Below, one piece after another: positions 11,110 to 23,879 of a DNA stretch of 64,000 bases. The stretch comes from Parasponia andersonii (taxonomy: Eukaryota; Streptophyta; Magnoliopsida; Rosales; Cannabaceae), in assembly GCA_002914805.1 (NCBI GenBank), contig JXTB01000240.1, positions 284,776-348,775 on the forward strand, read 5' to 3'. The position numbers were made by a program, and so were the translations under genes. Numbering within the stretch: the stretch's first letter is position 1; every line of letters starts with the position of its first letter. The notes under the pieces were generated by a model that saw nothing but the letters and a program-made list of their open reading frames with translations, did not search any database and was not told the DNA's origin.

Positions 11110-12990
11110 AGCAATGGCTGAGACTGATATGTACACTACTTCTATTGACGATCAAGCAAGAGTGCATTTTTTCTTGGAACTCTATGATCAAATGGTAAAT
11201 CACAAGCATTGAGAAGAATGCCATGATCAAATGTACCACATAAATAGTAAAGAAGATGCTTGATAGATGCCCAATGATTAGTGGACATTAGTCAATGCAT
11301 GAACAGAGATAGTTTATTGATATTGAATACTATATCAGGTCGTGTAAGTTATAAGTATTGTAGGCTGCCAATGATTGTTAAATAGTCGATTGGATTTGTG
11401 ACAGTAGAACGAGAATGCATTGTTAGAGTAGGATTAGTAGCAAGTGGTGTGAGGACTAGTTTAGAGTCTGTCATTTTGTTGCAAGCAAAAAGGTCTATAA
11501 TGTACCATCATTGATGGAGAAGAATACCATGGGGTTATGGAATAACCTCCAGACGAAAGAAGTAGTGGAGATAGTCAAGATATTTGAGAGAAAACTATTG
11601 AGCAAGAAGAGTCACAAATTTTACAACTAAAGTATCACTGTCACTTATGATGATAATTTCGTCAACATATAATAGAAGATAGATATAATGGCAACCAAAA
11701 TTGAAGACAAATAGTAATATGTCATCATGGAAGATCTAAAATCTGAAGGCATAAAGGAACTGACAAAGTTTGTGGTACCAAGTGCATGGGGCTTGTTTCA
11801 GGCTATATATGGCTTTGCAAGCTTGCATACATGAGTGGGATAGTTAGGATCAGCAAAACCTTGTGGTTGTACCATATAAACATTTTCAAAGAGATTTCCT
11901 GATAGGAAAGCATTGTTGACATCTAGTTAGTAGAGAAACCAACCACAACATACAGCAATTCTGAGAAAAAAATGTACCGTAGTGGGTTTGACAACAAGGA
12001 TGAATGTGTTATTATAGTCAACATCTAGCTGTAGTAGAAGCCTTTGGCAATGTGGCGAGCTTTGAATTTGTCAATGAAACCATAAGAATGACATTTAGCT
12101 CAGAAAACCTATTTACAACAATTAACATTTTGAGTAGGATTAGATGGAACCAATTCCCATGTCCCAATCTGAATAAGTGTGTTATATTCATTAGACCTTA
12201 CTTGATGCCATTTAGGATCCTTGAGAGCTTGGGTCATAGTGGTTGGTTCAAGTTTAAGGTTGGAGAGTTAGGTAGAGAGATTTAAGTTCTGGATGAGTTT
12301 GTAGATATCATCGGATAGTCATTTTGTGGGTATTGAGTGATTGGGTAATAGGAGGGAAAATGGAAAAATTAGGGTTTGTAATAGTACTAGGTTCTGGATT
12401 GGTTGGGAGTGGCTAATGGAGCTGGATTGGAGAAAGGTGGAGGATCTATCATGAAAAGGCAGAGAGGAGGTTAAACGATGGATGATGTTATGAGTGGCGG
12501 TACCAGCATATTGTTATATGGAATAGTGGTGACTAGTGAAACCCATATGGAGATAGTGGTGGGTTGAGGACGAGGTAAATAATGATGAAAAGTGGAAAAT
12601 CGAAACACAGGCTCAAGGAGCTTGTCTTGACGGGAGACATAAATTTTAGAAGTGGAGGGATCAAGATATTGATAGACACTCTAAGCGAGTGAGTAGCCCA
12701 CAAAGACACATAGCTTGGAATGATAATCAAGTTTATGAGTAGAGAGCTACAAAAAAGCTTTTCATAAGGAAAAGAAATTGAGAGTAGATGTGGGGGCATA
12801 TGATTGATGAGATAAATTGTGGTAGAGAAGCTATGGGACTATAAAATTAAGGGAAGAGAAGCATGTAACGATGTTATTTTTTGGAGCAACTATTGTGTTC
12901 TGGTGTATAAGGTGGAGTGGCTAGATGAGAGATACCATGGATAAGGATCGTAATATAGGATATAACTCGATAATACGACTCGAAATTGAC
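11110..12990 (-). pseudogene. Decayed Ty1/copia pol (integrase end to reverse transcriptase)
   Basis: Minus-strand translation in several frames gives typical copia reverse transcriptase words ([29 protein letters not shown], around 11770-11960) and, further upstream on that strand, the sequence after the integrase core (HKLDYHSKLCVFVGYS near 12690-12740; KIYVSRQDKLLEPVFRF near 12590-12650). No LTRs were recognised for it. Heavily broken, so probably among the oldest copia remains here. Confidence 0.7.
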
Positions 12991-13580
12991 TCAAAATGAC
13001 TTGATTAAGGCCCAATTTAGTTTAGCTTTTTAAAAAGTTAAAAGCATTTTTCGAATAATCTATAGGCCAAAAGGTATTTGGCAAAATCTTAAACATCAGA
13101 TTACATTTTCACAATAGTATCTCTTCGTTGAGCATTTTGGACCCTTAATTGAGAAAATGTTTATGTATCACACGAAAACAGAAAAATGATCATGATATAT
13201 GTCCAATGTGGGATTTCGGGTTTGGATGTATGAGTTATGCTTTTTATTTTTACTCACTAGTATCTATTGATTGTTGTGCATTTTGGATATTATACTTACT
13301 TCTATGTTTGTTTGGTTGATTTTTTTTTCTAGTTTTTATAGTTATATATATTTTAGTTTTATATCTAATTTGTATTATAATGTAGGTGATTTTATTGTGG
13401 AAATATGCACACACTTGACTACAAGTGTTGTGTGTGTACATATATGCACACACTTAGTATTAAGTGCCGAGTGTACATACTTAGTGGGCATACCCCTTGG
13501 TACTCGGTGACGTGTGTGTAGCTTGTTAAACATAATTTTTGGAACATATGTTTCATCATTTTAGTGTACCAAAATGTGTA
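12991..13580. other. Unassigned AT-rich stretch
   Basis: No gene recognised. Around 13405-13520 there are repeated TGTGTGTACATATATGCACACAC-like words and a duplicated ACACACTTAGTA theme of low complexity. Confidence 0.4.
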
Positions 13581-13705
13581 ATAAAATATTGAATACCAAA
13601 AAAAGAGGGGGAAACTTATACCGTCTTTTGGAGGATCCTTAGTGGTTAGGATCCCCTAAAAGCGGTACAAGTTCCCCCTATTTTTTTTGGCACTTAAAAT
13701 TTTAT
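13581..13705. repeat. Long imperfect hairpin (foldback element, about 125 bp)
   Basis: Two arms of about 60 bp pair around a short GTGG loop near 13642-13647. The left arm has CCAAAAAAAGAGGGGGAAAC, then TTATACCGTCTTTTGGAGGA, then TCCTTA. The right arm reverse-complemented has CCAAAAAAAATAGGGGGAAC, then TTGTACCGCTTTTAGGGGA, then TCCTAA. The flanking ATAAAATATTGAA and ATAAAATTTTAAG extend the pairing. This fits a small MITE; a transcript would form a miRNA-like stem. Confidence 0.75.
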
Positions 13706-13859
13706 CCCTTAAAAATTTTAGATTTCATAATATACATAATAATTTTTAATATTAGATTAAAATCATAGTAAATAAAAATTGTGTATTAAATAAAAAATAA
13801 TCATATGACACCTAAATTGATAAAACACCCCCTATAAGACATAAGACATGCTAAATTTC

Positions 13860-14335
13860 CCAAAATATTATTATATCGGCGGGGAGAGAAATTTTTTTCA
13901 AGCTTTTTTGTAATTGGCAATCTCCAATGTAAGGCCATATGTCAAAGACACTATTCGACCCTTTCATGGCATATGTTTCAATCTCTTAGGCTTACTCAAC
14001 TTGTACAATACAGCTATCATACTTAGTTGTCAAATTATGGTGCTGTCCTCTCCTCTTTACCGTTTGGATTACGCCTATATATAGGCATTAATCCTTTGTA
14101 AAGAAAAGACCCTAGGATCATATACATTTCTCTCAGTTCTCGATTCTTAGTTATAGTTACGGTGGTTTAAAATTAAGTCTCTATTTGTGTATTCTAACTT
14201 TAGTTAATACCAAAGTTCTGTCTCTCCATTTATCTATGTGAAGCCATCATCATTACCTTATCGTTTCTTTCTCTCTTAACGAGGTCATTTCCTTGGTTCA
14301 TTTTAAGTCTTCGTCATCAATTAATCTATTAGTGG
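13860..14335 (+). other. LTR- or promoter-like fragment
   Basis: Contains a TATA-like palindrome GCCTATATATAGGC at about 14079-14092 followed by a CT-rich leader-like stretch. The arrangement resembles a retrotransposon LTR promoter, but no ends, partner LTR or coding sequence could be tied to it. Confidence 0.25.
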
Positions 14336-14339
14336 ATTC

Positions 14340-17300
14340 CATAATAGTTTAAGTTCTCTTGTTGTATACACGATAAGCTCTATTGTTATTAGAATAGCCG
14401 AGCAAGACCTTAATGTCACTCTTAGAATCAAATTTACCAAGATGCTCCCTATCATTCAAGATGTAACAAGCACATCCAAAAACATGAAAATGATTGAGAT
14501 TATGTTTCTTACTTTTCTAAATCTCATAAGGAGTCTTTTTCGCACCTAACCGAAGATAAACACGATTAATTGTATTACATGTAGTGTTTACCGCTTCAAC
14601 CTATAGTCTTTTGGATAGCTTCTCGCTACTTAGCATGACTCTGGCCATTTCCTACAAGGTACGATTCTTTCTCTCTATGAAACAATTTTATTCTGGTGAT
14701 TTAGGAGTAGCAAATTCATGTGCAATTCTGTGTAATTTACAAAAATCAGCAAAAATAGTGTTTTTAAATTCTTTTCCATGGTCACTTCGAATTTGAACTA
14801 TTTTTCTGATATTGCAATTCTTTTCAACTTTGAGTTTTACACAAAAATGTCTAAAAGCATCAAAAGTGTCTGATATTTCTTTCAAGAAATCAATCCAAGT
14901 AAATCTAGAAAAATTATCCACACACACAAGAATGTAACGTTTACCTCTAATACTTTCGACTTGCACTGGGACCCATAAGATCTATGTGTAATAGTTTCAA
15001 GATCTTTGATCTTGTGATGCTTTGGATCACTTTGTGTACTAACTTCAACTATTTTCTATGTTGGCATGATCCACACACACCAAGTGACTGATTGTAAAGT
15101 TTTGGCAAACCACGAACAAGACCTACACTTGTAATTCTTTTCAAAGTTTTAAAATTTAAGTGCCTAAGTCTTTCATGCCATAAATCAGTGTCATTAATAA
15201 TAACATTATGATATATTTCCAGTTGAACTAAAGTATAACAGTTGTCAATAGATCTATAATCTTTCAAAATATAATTTCCATCATGATCCAAAACCAAATA
15301 TTCATCACGAGTAAAATTAACAAAAAGATTATGATCACAAATTTGACTTATGCTAATCAAATTAGCTTTAAGTTCATCTACATGAAGCACATTTTTTAAT
15401 CTTGGCATCTCATCAATATTTACAGTTCCTTTACCAAGAACTTTTCCCTTCACTCCATCTCCAAAAGTGACTTCTCCACTTATCATAGAATTGTAACTTG
15501 TCAAGATGTCTTGATTACCTGTCATATGTCTAGAATAGCCACTATCAAAATGCCATGAGTTAGTAGCATATGTTCTTAAACATTTAAAAACAACAAAATA
15601 TTTAACATCAGATTTTCTTACCCAAACTTGCTTGGAACCAGTTTGCAAATCAATTTTGGGCCTAGGTGTTTTTCTTTGAGATAGATAAATAAATTATTTG
15701 TTCCAATAATTATTCTCAAAAAATTCGTCATTATAAAACACCTTGCTCGGAAATGGCCTTTAACCTAACAAAAATGGCAAACGGAAAAAAACTTACAGGT
15801 CTTACCACTCGGATTTGAACGAACAATGGCTTTACTTATTATTACAATAGACCGTGAAATAGTTGTAACAGACTATGAAATTGTTGCAATAGATGTGGTT
15901 GGTTTTATAACTATGGTTTCAAAATTTGATCTCATACCTTTGAATCCCAATCCACTATTGTCTCCAGTGGATTTTCCAATTGTCAGAATGTGATCCAACC
16001 TTTTAGTTCCTAAACTCAACATTTTCACTCCTTTTGAGATCTTTCAAGTTCAATAGATAATTCTTTTAGTTTTTTTATCTTTTTCAAAAATGATAGAATT
16101 TTAACTTTGCACTTTTATTTCATATTCTTCTTTAGGTTTTATAAGTGCAGTGTTATTACTTACCAAAAGACGATTATCAGCATAAACCTTTAATCATTGA
16201 GTGTATATTTTCTTATGTGCCATTTGAATTGAATCCTCATCCGATTCTAATTTGTCACCATCTGATCCCACTTACATCGTAACATCATCTGATTTCACAG
16301 ATTCTGTTGCGACATCAACTTCAACAACAGATGTGTTATAACAGGCCACTTTTGTTGCAACAGAATCTACATCTATCTACAACATAAACTGTGAGTCATA
16401 AAACAAAGAGGTAGTGAAAGCAACATTACTCACTATATCTTAGTCCTTGCTTCTATCAGATTCTTCATCACTCTAGGTAGTGTTCATGGCTTTTGATTTC
16501 TTTTTCAGGGTGTTGGCACACTCTGATTGAATATGCCTATATCCCTCACATTCCATGCATTGAATACCCTTTTTATATGAAGAATCAATAAATCTGGAAG
16601 AAAACTTACATTTTGTAGTTTTAATAGAAGAAAAATTAGTTTTAAAATTTTTTCCTACATTCTTCTAAAATTTCAACGGTGAGTGGGACAAGTTCATCAT
16701 CATCATTTTCCTCATTTGAGGGTTCCACACTTTCTTGTATTGTCTTTGAAGCAATTGATTTCTCCTTTTTCCTATTTTTCAAATTCATTTCAAAAGCTCA
16801 TAGGAAACTCATCAAATCATCCACCTTCATTATGTCTAGATTTTTACTTTCTTCTATTGCAACGATCTTTGGCTGAAACTGATCTGGAAGAGACCTGACA
16901 ATCTTTCTAGCCATTACAGATTAAGAGATCTTTTCACCAAAAGCAAAAGATTTGTTAGCAATATCACACACTTTAGAATAATATCTAGACAAAGTTTCAT
17001 TTTCTTCCATATATAATTCCTCAAATCTAGTAGTGAGAGAAGTGAGTTTATTATGCTTAAAATCACTCAATCCTTCAAAGTTTGTTTGAAGGATTTCCTA
17101 TGCCTCCTTTGCAGTTTCACATAAGGAGATCAGCTTGATTTGCTCTACATCACATCCATTAAAAATTACATATAAAGCCTTGTTGTTGTAGTTGGTCAAC
17201 AAATCATCTTGAGGGGACCAATCAAATTCTGGCGTCAATGAAATGGTTCTATCATCAGCTTTGATTATAGAATGTGACCATCTAATAAGAATCGATCTCC

Positions 17301-17425
17301 AGGCTTTAATATCCAAATCTCGAATAAACACCCTCATCCTGGACATCCAATACAGATAATTGGTCCCATCCAATAATGGTGGATGAGATATTGAACCTTA
17401 TTCATTCAAGAAAGACATACTAACA
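14340..17425 (-). pseudogene. SIRE-type copia gag-protease-integrase remains
   Basis: Minus strand, in order: gag head near 17420-17098 (DGTNYLYWMSRMRVFI), a CCHC knuckle near 16510-16560 (CEGYRHIQSEC), protease with the DSG active site at about 15540 (SWHFDSGYSRHMTG), the pre-integrase zinc domain near 15060-15200 (LWHERLRHLNFKTLKRI, CGSCQHRK), and the integrase core at 14688-14966 (ILVCVDNFSRFTW, IRSDHGKEF). A post-core part runs to about 14340. Domain words fit the SIRE/Maximus lineage. Reverse transcriptase and RNase H are not found next to it. Broken element. Confidence 0.8.
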
Positions 17426-17472
17426 AAATATATTAGAAAATCCCAAAATTTCAATAATATTTAAGTAATCTT

Positions 17473-17485
17473 CTCTGAAACCAAT
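17473..17485 (-). other. Primer-binding site of the SIRE-type element
   Basis: ATTGGTTTCAGAG on the minus strand resembles the usual TGGTATCAGAGC site complementary to initiator Met-tRNA, placed immediately after the LTR end and before gag. Confidence 0.55.
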
Positions 17486-18879
17486 TGAAAGATTTATTTT
17501 AGGTATTACTAAATAATTAATTAATTGATTAAATTAATAATTCATTAATTATGTTTTAACATGCAGATAAAACGTGTTGCAACGAGTGCATATGTTGCAA
17601 CAAAACATAAAAAATAAAGAGATGAACACAAGACGTTTTTAACGTAGTTTGGATCTCTCCTACTCCACGGAGCCATGCCGAGAGATTAAACAAATCAATA
17701 AAGTATCAATATTACAAACATCAATTGACTAATGCAATAAAAGACTCCCCTTTTTTCAATTGTCGTAATGTGTTGTAACAACTCTACAAATCTGATTTAG
17801 CGAGTTCTACTCATCTTGTTGATCCTTCGCATATAAACTCTCTTCACTGGTCCGAATCTGTCTTCTCCTAAAGACGAAATGTACTTCCTCTCGAAGAATA
17901 AGATGCACTCAAACAAAGTACCTAGAAAACTCTAAAGCTCTCTAAGTCTCACAATGGCAATAGAAAAATCTCTTTGCCTAACATAAAAGTTTTCTCAAAG
18001 AGTATTTTTTTCTCAAAATGAATGGCATGCAAATCTCTTAGACTTATTGAGCTTTTATAGATGAATTTCCAACCCCAATTTCGTACTTACTTTATATGAA
18101 TAGGCTAAAAATAAGAAAGAAATGATGTGCCACAAAATCTGTTGTCTTTCCTTATTTGGACAGTCAGAAATCTATTACAACAGGTTTAATGAATTGTTCC
18201 TAAAAAGTGTCCAGGTACATTGAGAGAAGTTCTCTATGATTTTGGCTCTTTTTAATCAACTAAAATCACTCTTATTTACCTGCAAAAAAAACTTTCTTTA
18301 AAGACAACGATTGATTTTACAATTAATTAGAGTCAATCAAAATCAAACAAGAAAACTTTCCATAAACAGTGAAATCTGTTACAACAGGTTTCATCAAAAA
18401 ATCCTGACAGCTCATAAAATTAATTACATTAATTTAATGAGAACGTAATCTGCACCATAATGGACGAAATATTATCTTGATTTTGCTTATACACCTATCA
18501 ATAATCATTATCCAAGATTTGAGGTAATAAAGAGCAAGAATCAATCTAAAAATAGAAATTTAATTAAGGAAAAATGAGATAAAATATCTCACTTAATTAG
18601 GTCCAGCTTAATCACGAAAATTTATCAGCAATATTTCCTATTATCCTTCTAAAAATGTTAAATAAGGAAATTTAGACCAAAGGATGCAAAAACAAAAAGT
18701 TTTCAAAATTGGATTTTCGGCTGCACACATCTGTTGTGAGCGATCCTATAATTCTGTTGCAATAAGTGTTTTACAATATCAGTAGACCTATTATAACAAC
18801 TTGTTAGTTTCCTCGTAATAACTTATCCGTTTCCTCACAACAACTTGAGTTCATTATTTTTGCCAATTGTTTGCTAACA
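17486..18879 (-). repeat. LTR of the SIRE-type copia element (about 1.39 kb)
   Basis: Read on the minus strand it starts TGTTAGCAAACAATTGGC at 18879 and ends TCTTTCA at 17486, directly before a primer-binding-like ATTGGTTTCAGAG (17473-17485). A TATA signal CTATAAAAGC lies at 18051-18060. Start and end are consistent with TG...CA; no second LTR is in the window to confirm them. Confidence 0.6.
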
Positions 18880-20000
18880 CTTGTCAATACCTTGGACCTA
18901 ACAACTTTTATTTTTTAAAGAGTAACCAGCAAATATTGTTGAGTCAGCTGAGTCTGTCCCTCGTCCTACCCCTACGATCGAGAAGGAGAATACGAAGCAA
19001 GTGCCTCAATGGTTACACTCTCTGCACCAAAAAGTTGTTAGGTTCATTGTCTAGGTTAAAGGTAGTTGGAGGGCTAAGAGCAACTGACAGCATTAACACT
19101 AGTAGAGTAAGTTGAGAAAGAGGATGTTGTCTAGCCCAAATTGGAAGAGCAAAGAATGAGAAGATGGAGAAAGAGAACGAGCAATAGAGCGCAAATGATA
19201 GTTAACAACTCTCTTACAATGGCTCAGCTACACTATCCTTGGCTTTGCCTTCCAGCTTCCTCCTCCTCTAAGCGAGGTTTCTTCAATTTAGAACTCTTCA
19301 TGCGAGCACTAGGATTTAGTTTTTACTTATATATCTTTGTAGTACCTGAACTTTTTTATGCATTAAAAATTTGTATTGAATTTGTATTCTTAATGTATGA
19401 ATGCTTTCGTTTACGTATTTTTAAAAAAAAAATAGTTGTAAAAATTACGTCAAAAAACTACATTTATTTTACTAAAATATTATTACTTTTATTTTTAATA
19501 AATAATATTATAATTTAACATGATTTCAAATAAAAATATTTTCAAAACATTTTTCCCTTTAAAAAACTTAGCATCTATAGTGTCGAGATTGATTATGTAG
19601 CAATTTAATTATTGACAGACACTTCTACAGTGTCAACAAATTAAAAATTGGTGTCAAATTTAATTTTTTTATCAAATTTAATTTTTTACTGTTTTTTGTG
19701 CCAACTAAACATATTAGTAATAAACTTTACAATGGAGGTGGTCTATGGTACGGATTCTCATTTTTTATGATCTGATACTCGTAAATATAGTCTGAAAATT
19801 CCAATTGTGCGTTGTTCTCTGCTGTGCAACTATAATTATACAACAACAGTTTTTTTTTTTCTTCTGAAGGATATACAAAACAATTTTGTTTCCAGGAATT
19901 TTTCATAATTTCAACTATTCATATTGTCATTTATTTTCTTATTTTAATTAAGCGAAACCTTTCACCAAACCCAATTGGCAATCGTCTGATATTATTTTCA
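18880..20000. other. Unassigned stretch
   Basis: Open stretches at 18867-19115 and 19141-19518 do not resemble a known family and show no splice or start context worth proposing. The rest is AT-rich. It may contain the flank of the SIRE insertion, but nothing is supported. Confidence 0.3.
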
Positions 20001-20135
20001 ATTCTCTATAAACAATCCTTTCGCTGCTCCACATCGGGCTCTTTCTTTTCCAAATTAAAGCTAATCAATCTCTTAATTTTCTCACTACTCCAATTGATCG
20101 GTGCCAAATTTTGGGAGGAAAAATTGTAGAAAACC

Positions 20136-20463
20136 ATGCATCTAATTTGTGTAACCATCATTCTTACAATTTTACTATTTACAAACTCAATAACGTTATT
20201 TGCATTTATGTTGCAGAATCGATGAAAAAGCCTTACATAAAGCCAACTTGTTTTAATTATATGAGCCACGTGAGTGGGGTACACTTTGTCACTCACATAT
20301 ATGATAGATCTCTTAAAATTCATAAAGTCTGAAATGGGAAACTTTTGGAAGGTGTCCCAGCAAATGGGCATCACTATGTTGAGGCTGTAAACGAGAAAAG
20401 AAAAAGGGTGGATCCACGTATCACTTACCAATTCAAGATTGACCCTTCTCTTTCATCTAGTTG
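20136..20463 (+). pseudogene. Weak candidate for a small secreted-peptide gene or its remnant
   Basis: Seen: CTATAAAC at 20006-20013, then an ATG at 20136 opening a 27-codon frame MHLICVTIILTILLFTNSIT..., strongly hydrophobic like a signal peptide, ending at a TGA at 20220-20222. It is overlapped by a TTATGTTGCAG splice-acceptor-like site (about 20206-20216). From there another frame runs to 20463 with one TGA at 20330-20332, encoding a basic tail (EAVNEKRKRVDPRITYQFK). No family is recognised. A two-exon secreted peptide gene would need a donor that is not evident. Chance is a serious alternative. Confidence 0.2.
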
Positions 20464-20469
20464 AGAAAG

Positions 20470-21474
20470 AATTATAGCTTGTGTTTATTGTTGGAGTAAT
20501 ACTATGAAAATGTATAAAAAATTTTCACCAGTAATGCTATGGCATTATTCTTATACACTTTACATTTAATAGGAAGGTCCCCTTTAATATAAGATGTACT
20601 TAAAATAGATATCACATCATATAGTCTAAGCTTTTGGTGTTAATATTTTTTGTCCCTATTATTTACAACAAGACATGTAAATAAATAAATATATATATAT
20701 ATATATATACATATATAGTCAAATGTTGAAAACAAAATACAAAAATCCTCTCAAATCCAAACAATTGAATAAAACTAATTCTAAATACATTTTCTTGGAG
20801 CAAAACTTTAGAGAATATTAATTATGTTACACCTACTTTAAACGTAACGTCACATAAATATAAAAGGCATAATCAATATTTCAAATGGTTTCATTTTGGA
20901 CTTTTTATTTTTTAATAAAAAAAAATTCAGAAACTACAAAAAAAGCTTGCAAGAAACAAAGCTTTAAGAGTTTTTAGCGGCTTCTGCTATCTAGACCAAT
21001 TCAGCGTACTCACTAATTAAATCGCCATCTTCTTTAGCCAACTATAAACAACCAAGTAATGTTTTATGATTTCTTTTCACTCTATGTTAATGATTCATAG
21101 GAGAACTTTTTCATAACTTGTTGTCATGTATTATGCAGTTTTAATTATATTATGATCTCTTAAGTTTGGGACTTTCTACTTTGCGGCTAAAATTAGGATC
21201 TGATTTTTAAGTAGCAAGTTATACAAAAATAGTTGATTTTTTTACATAATATACGCATGAGTTATTAAGTTAATGTTCTAATTTAAAACATACGAAATTC
21301 ATGACTATTATACAGGATTTTACACATTAGAAATAAACATAAATGTATGCAATATATACGAAAAACAATATTACCAAATCAGTAGAGAAAATAAATGGAA
21401 TTAATATTTGAAATACTGTTTACACTCTTTAATTTCATATCACATAAAGCTTCCTCATGAACTGAAATACGTAT
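20470..21474. other. AT-rich unassigned stretch with an AT microsatellite
   Basis: AT run at about 20689-20709. No gene, terminal repeat or known element recognised. Confidence 0.5.
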
Positions 21475-23344
21475 TGTCATGACTCAAATTCTAGGCCAAT
21501 GGTAGAAAGAAAATTTCACAGTGGAAATTCAAAAGTTGTTTTTAAAAAATTTATAAAAATAATTTTAAAAGTAAAATTCACAGTTTTGTGATCACCATTA
21601 GATGTAGATTGTTAATGAAATTTATTAAAATTAATCCAAATATCATTATCAGCAGTCTCACAATTCAGCACACTAATTATACAGACTGAATCCATGGAAC
21701 GGTCCCTTAAGGTTTTTATACAAGCCAAGAAAAATAATAAAGTTATTTTACAAAGTTACTAATTCTCGGCAGGGTAACTAGCTCTTCACTACTCTACTCC
21801 CGAATCTCTAAAATCACACTGAGCACTACTTGAGAGGGGAAAAGTAAAGGATGAGCATTCATACGCTCAGTAGAAATTCAATTACCTTTCGGATGGAAGT
21901 AATTTCTCAAATATGCATAGTTAATACCTTTAAATCTATTTTTAAATCATTGGTATCCAGAATATTTATATATTCCAAACTAAGTCCAAAACTATATCAT
22001 TGTATATATCATATATCAACAGATAAATAACTGATCTCTTATCCTCTCATCACGGCCTTGTAATACCTTTACAATAGAGATATCCAGTATTCTGACATTA
22101 CCCATAAGCGTATCAGATAAAATCTACACATGGGCCAAGGTCTCTCTCCTAGTACTGCAGCAACTCACCAGCGATCTAAGAATACCACAATGCTATAATG
22201 GAACTCAAATGTATGATCCTATAGTATGTACAACATATAATAGTTCACCACATCTATGCATCCAATAATCAAATCATACTTTAAAAATTCAACTTGGCAT
22301 TAATCTGGGATTTATTGTATATAGATAGCACATCACTGTTTTACCCCATAATCACAATGTAAAAATATATATAATAATCTACACAACTCAATCCCAGTAT
22401 AACCCAACAGTTTATAGTAATTTCATAAATCATCGTAAAATCACGATTTTCATAAATAACGTTTAATACAATTTTAAATCAAAATAGGTATAAAATCAGG
22501 TAATCGAAGCCCTACCTCAATAAGGTAGTAATATCAGGCTAATAATGCTCAAAGTATCCCCTGTTGATCACTCAAGTGTTTGAACAGCAATTTCTGATTC
22601 CTAGTAAGTCCACTTCAAAAAATGACTTTTCTACTTGAGTCTTAAATAGAAAAAATGAGGTCACTATTGAATTTAGCGCACTCAAAAATACTAGGTTAGA
22701 TATATTCCTTGTCAAAAAGAGGTCTCAGTATGGGAACAGTCTATGGCACGAAAAATGGTGCAATTTTGAGCCATGAAATTCTAATTTTTGTTCCACTTCG
22801 AAATATAATAATATTTATATAAAAATTCATCTCACGACCTCACTGAGTCCAAATTCTAAGTCAGAACTCAGTTTCGAGATCATAAGTATTAATTAAGCTC
22901 AAAAGTCTGAAAATTACAATAATACCATTTTTATAATTATTTAGAAAAATGTTCTCGTTTGCTAATTAAAATTTACTACACTTCTAGATACAATTTTTAC
23001 TTCTACTAACTGTAATTATTCATAAGTTTTAACCCTCTTTCATCTCATATTTACCTCGGGTCAATAAATTACTTTACCAAAATAATTAGTAAGTATCATT
23101 TTTTATAAAGTTGGTAAAAACGATAAAAGTGGTAAAAAAAACTTACCGGAAATTAATTTGACCGAGCAACCACTTAGAGGTGGTCGGTAAAGGTGAGAGG
23201 AACTCACACGTGCTGGCGGTGTCGATGGACGGTGCACCAGTGGCCAAAAAACTGGATTTCAAGCGAGCTTTTCAGCAGCTAGCAGCGACGGCACCGTCTG
23301 GTAGTGAAACAGCACAGGACTGGCAGTAACATCTTCATCGACAA
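21475..23344 (-). mobile_element. Incomplete LTR, same family as the YABBY intron LTR
   Basis: Its 3' terminus on the minus strand is TTTGAGTCATGACA at 21475, matching in position the GGGTCGTAATA end of the copy at 37719-40209. The stretch about 22500-22890, reverse-complemented, aligns with 38560-38960; for example GAGATCATAAGT-side sequence leads into TCGAAACTGAGTTCT, as in the other copy. The LTR is incomplete where it meets the copia element at about 23344. It is inverted relative to the YABBY intron copy. Confidence 0.65.
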
Positions 23345-23879
23345 GCTTAATTTCATAATTAGAGTTTTTTCTTATTTGAAAATTTGCAAGATTTCCTATA
23401 TGTAATTGATTAGTAGCAAATGATCTTTATTACATTAGGGAAACCAGATGGAATGTCTCTGTACGTATATTTCACAATTTTGGTGAAAAGACCAATAGAG
23501 AGATTGTGAGAAATAAACAACATAGAGAATTGAGCAAAGAAAGAGTGAAAACTTGGGTTTGTTGATTTGGGGATTTTTTCTGGAGTGTTGTTCTTGCAAT
23601 TGCCTTGTAATCGTTAACTGTTGAATAGAAAGAAACTGTTGTTGTGCACCACGTGGATGTAGATAAATTTTTGGATGAACCACGCTAAAACTTTGTGTCT
23701 TATTTATCATTTTTTGTTGGTGTTTGACTGTGTGTTCCTCTTATTGCGCGCATGGATCCTGCTACTTAAAAAAGATTGGTACTATTGATTGTGTGCTTGG
23801 TTGCTTAATTTTTCTACACAGTTGGTGTGGTGAGCATGGAATCAACACGTGAAATTTCAAAATTGATTTTTGGTTAAAG

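Noticed and set aside
18867-19518. Two consecutive plus frames as a host gene
   Set aside because: No recognised domain, no splice-site logic connecting them, and position directly beside a retrotransposon LTR.
20006-20431. 141-codon minus frame
   Set aside because: No recognisable family, no upstream promoter on that strand; probably a shadow of the weak plus-strand candidate or chance.
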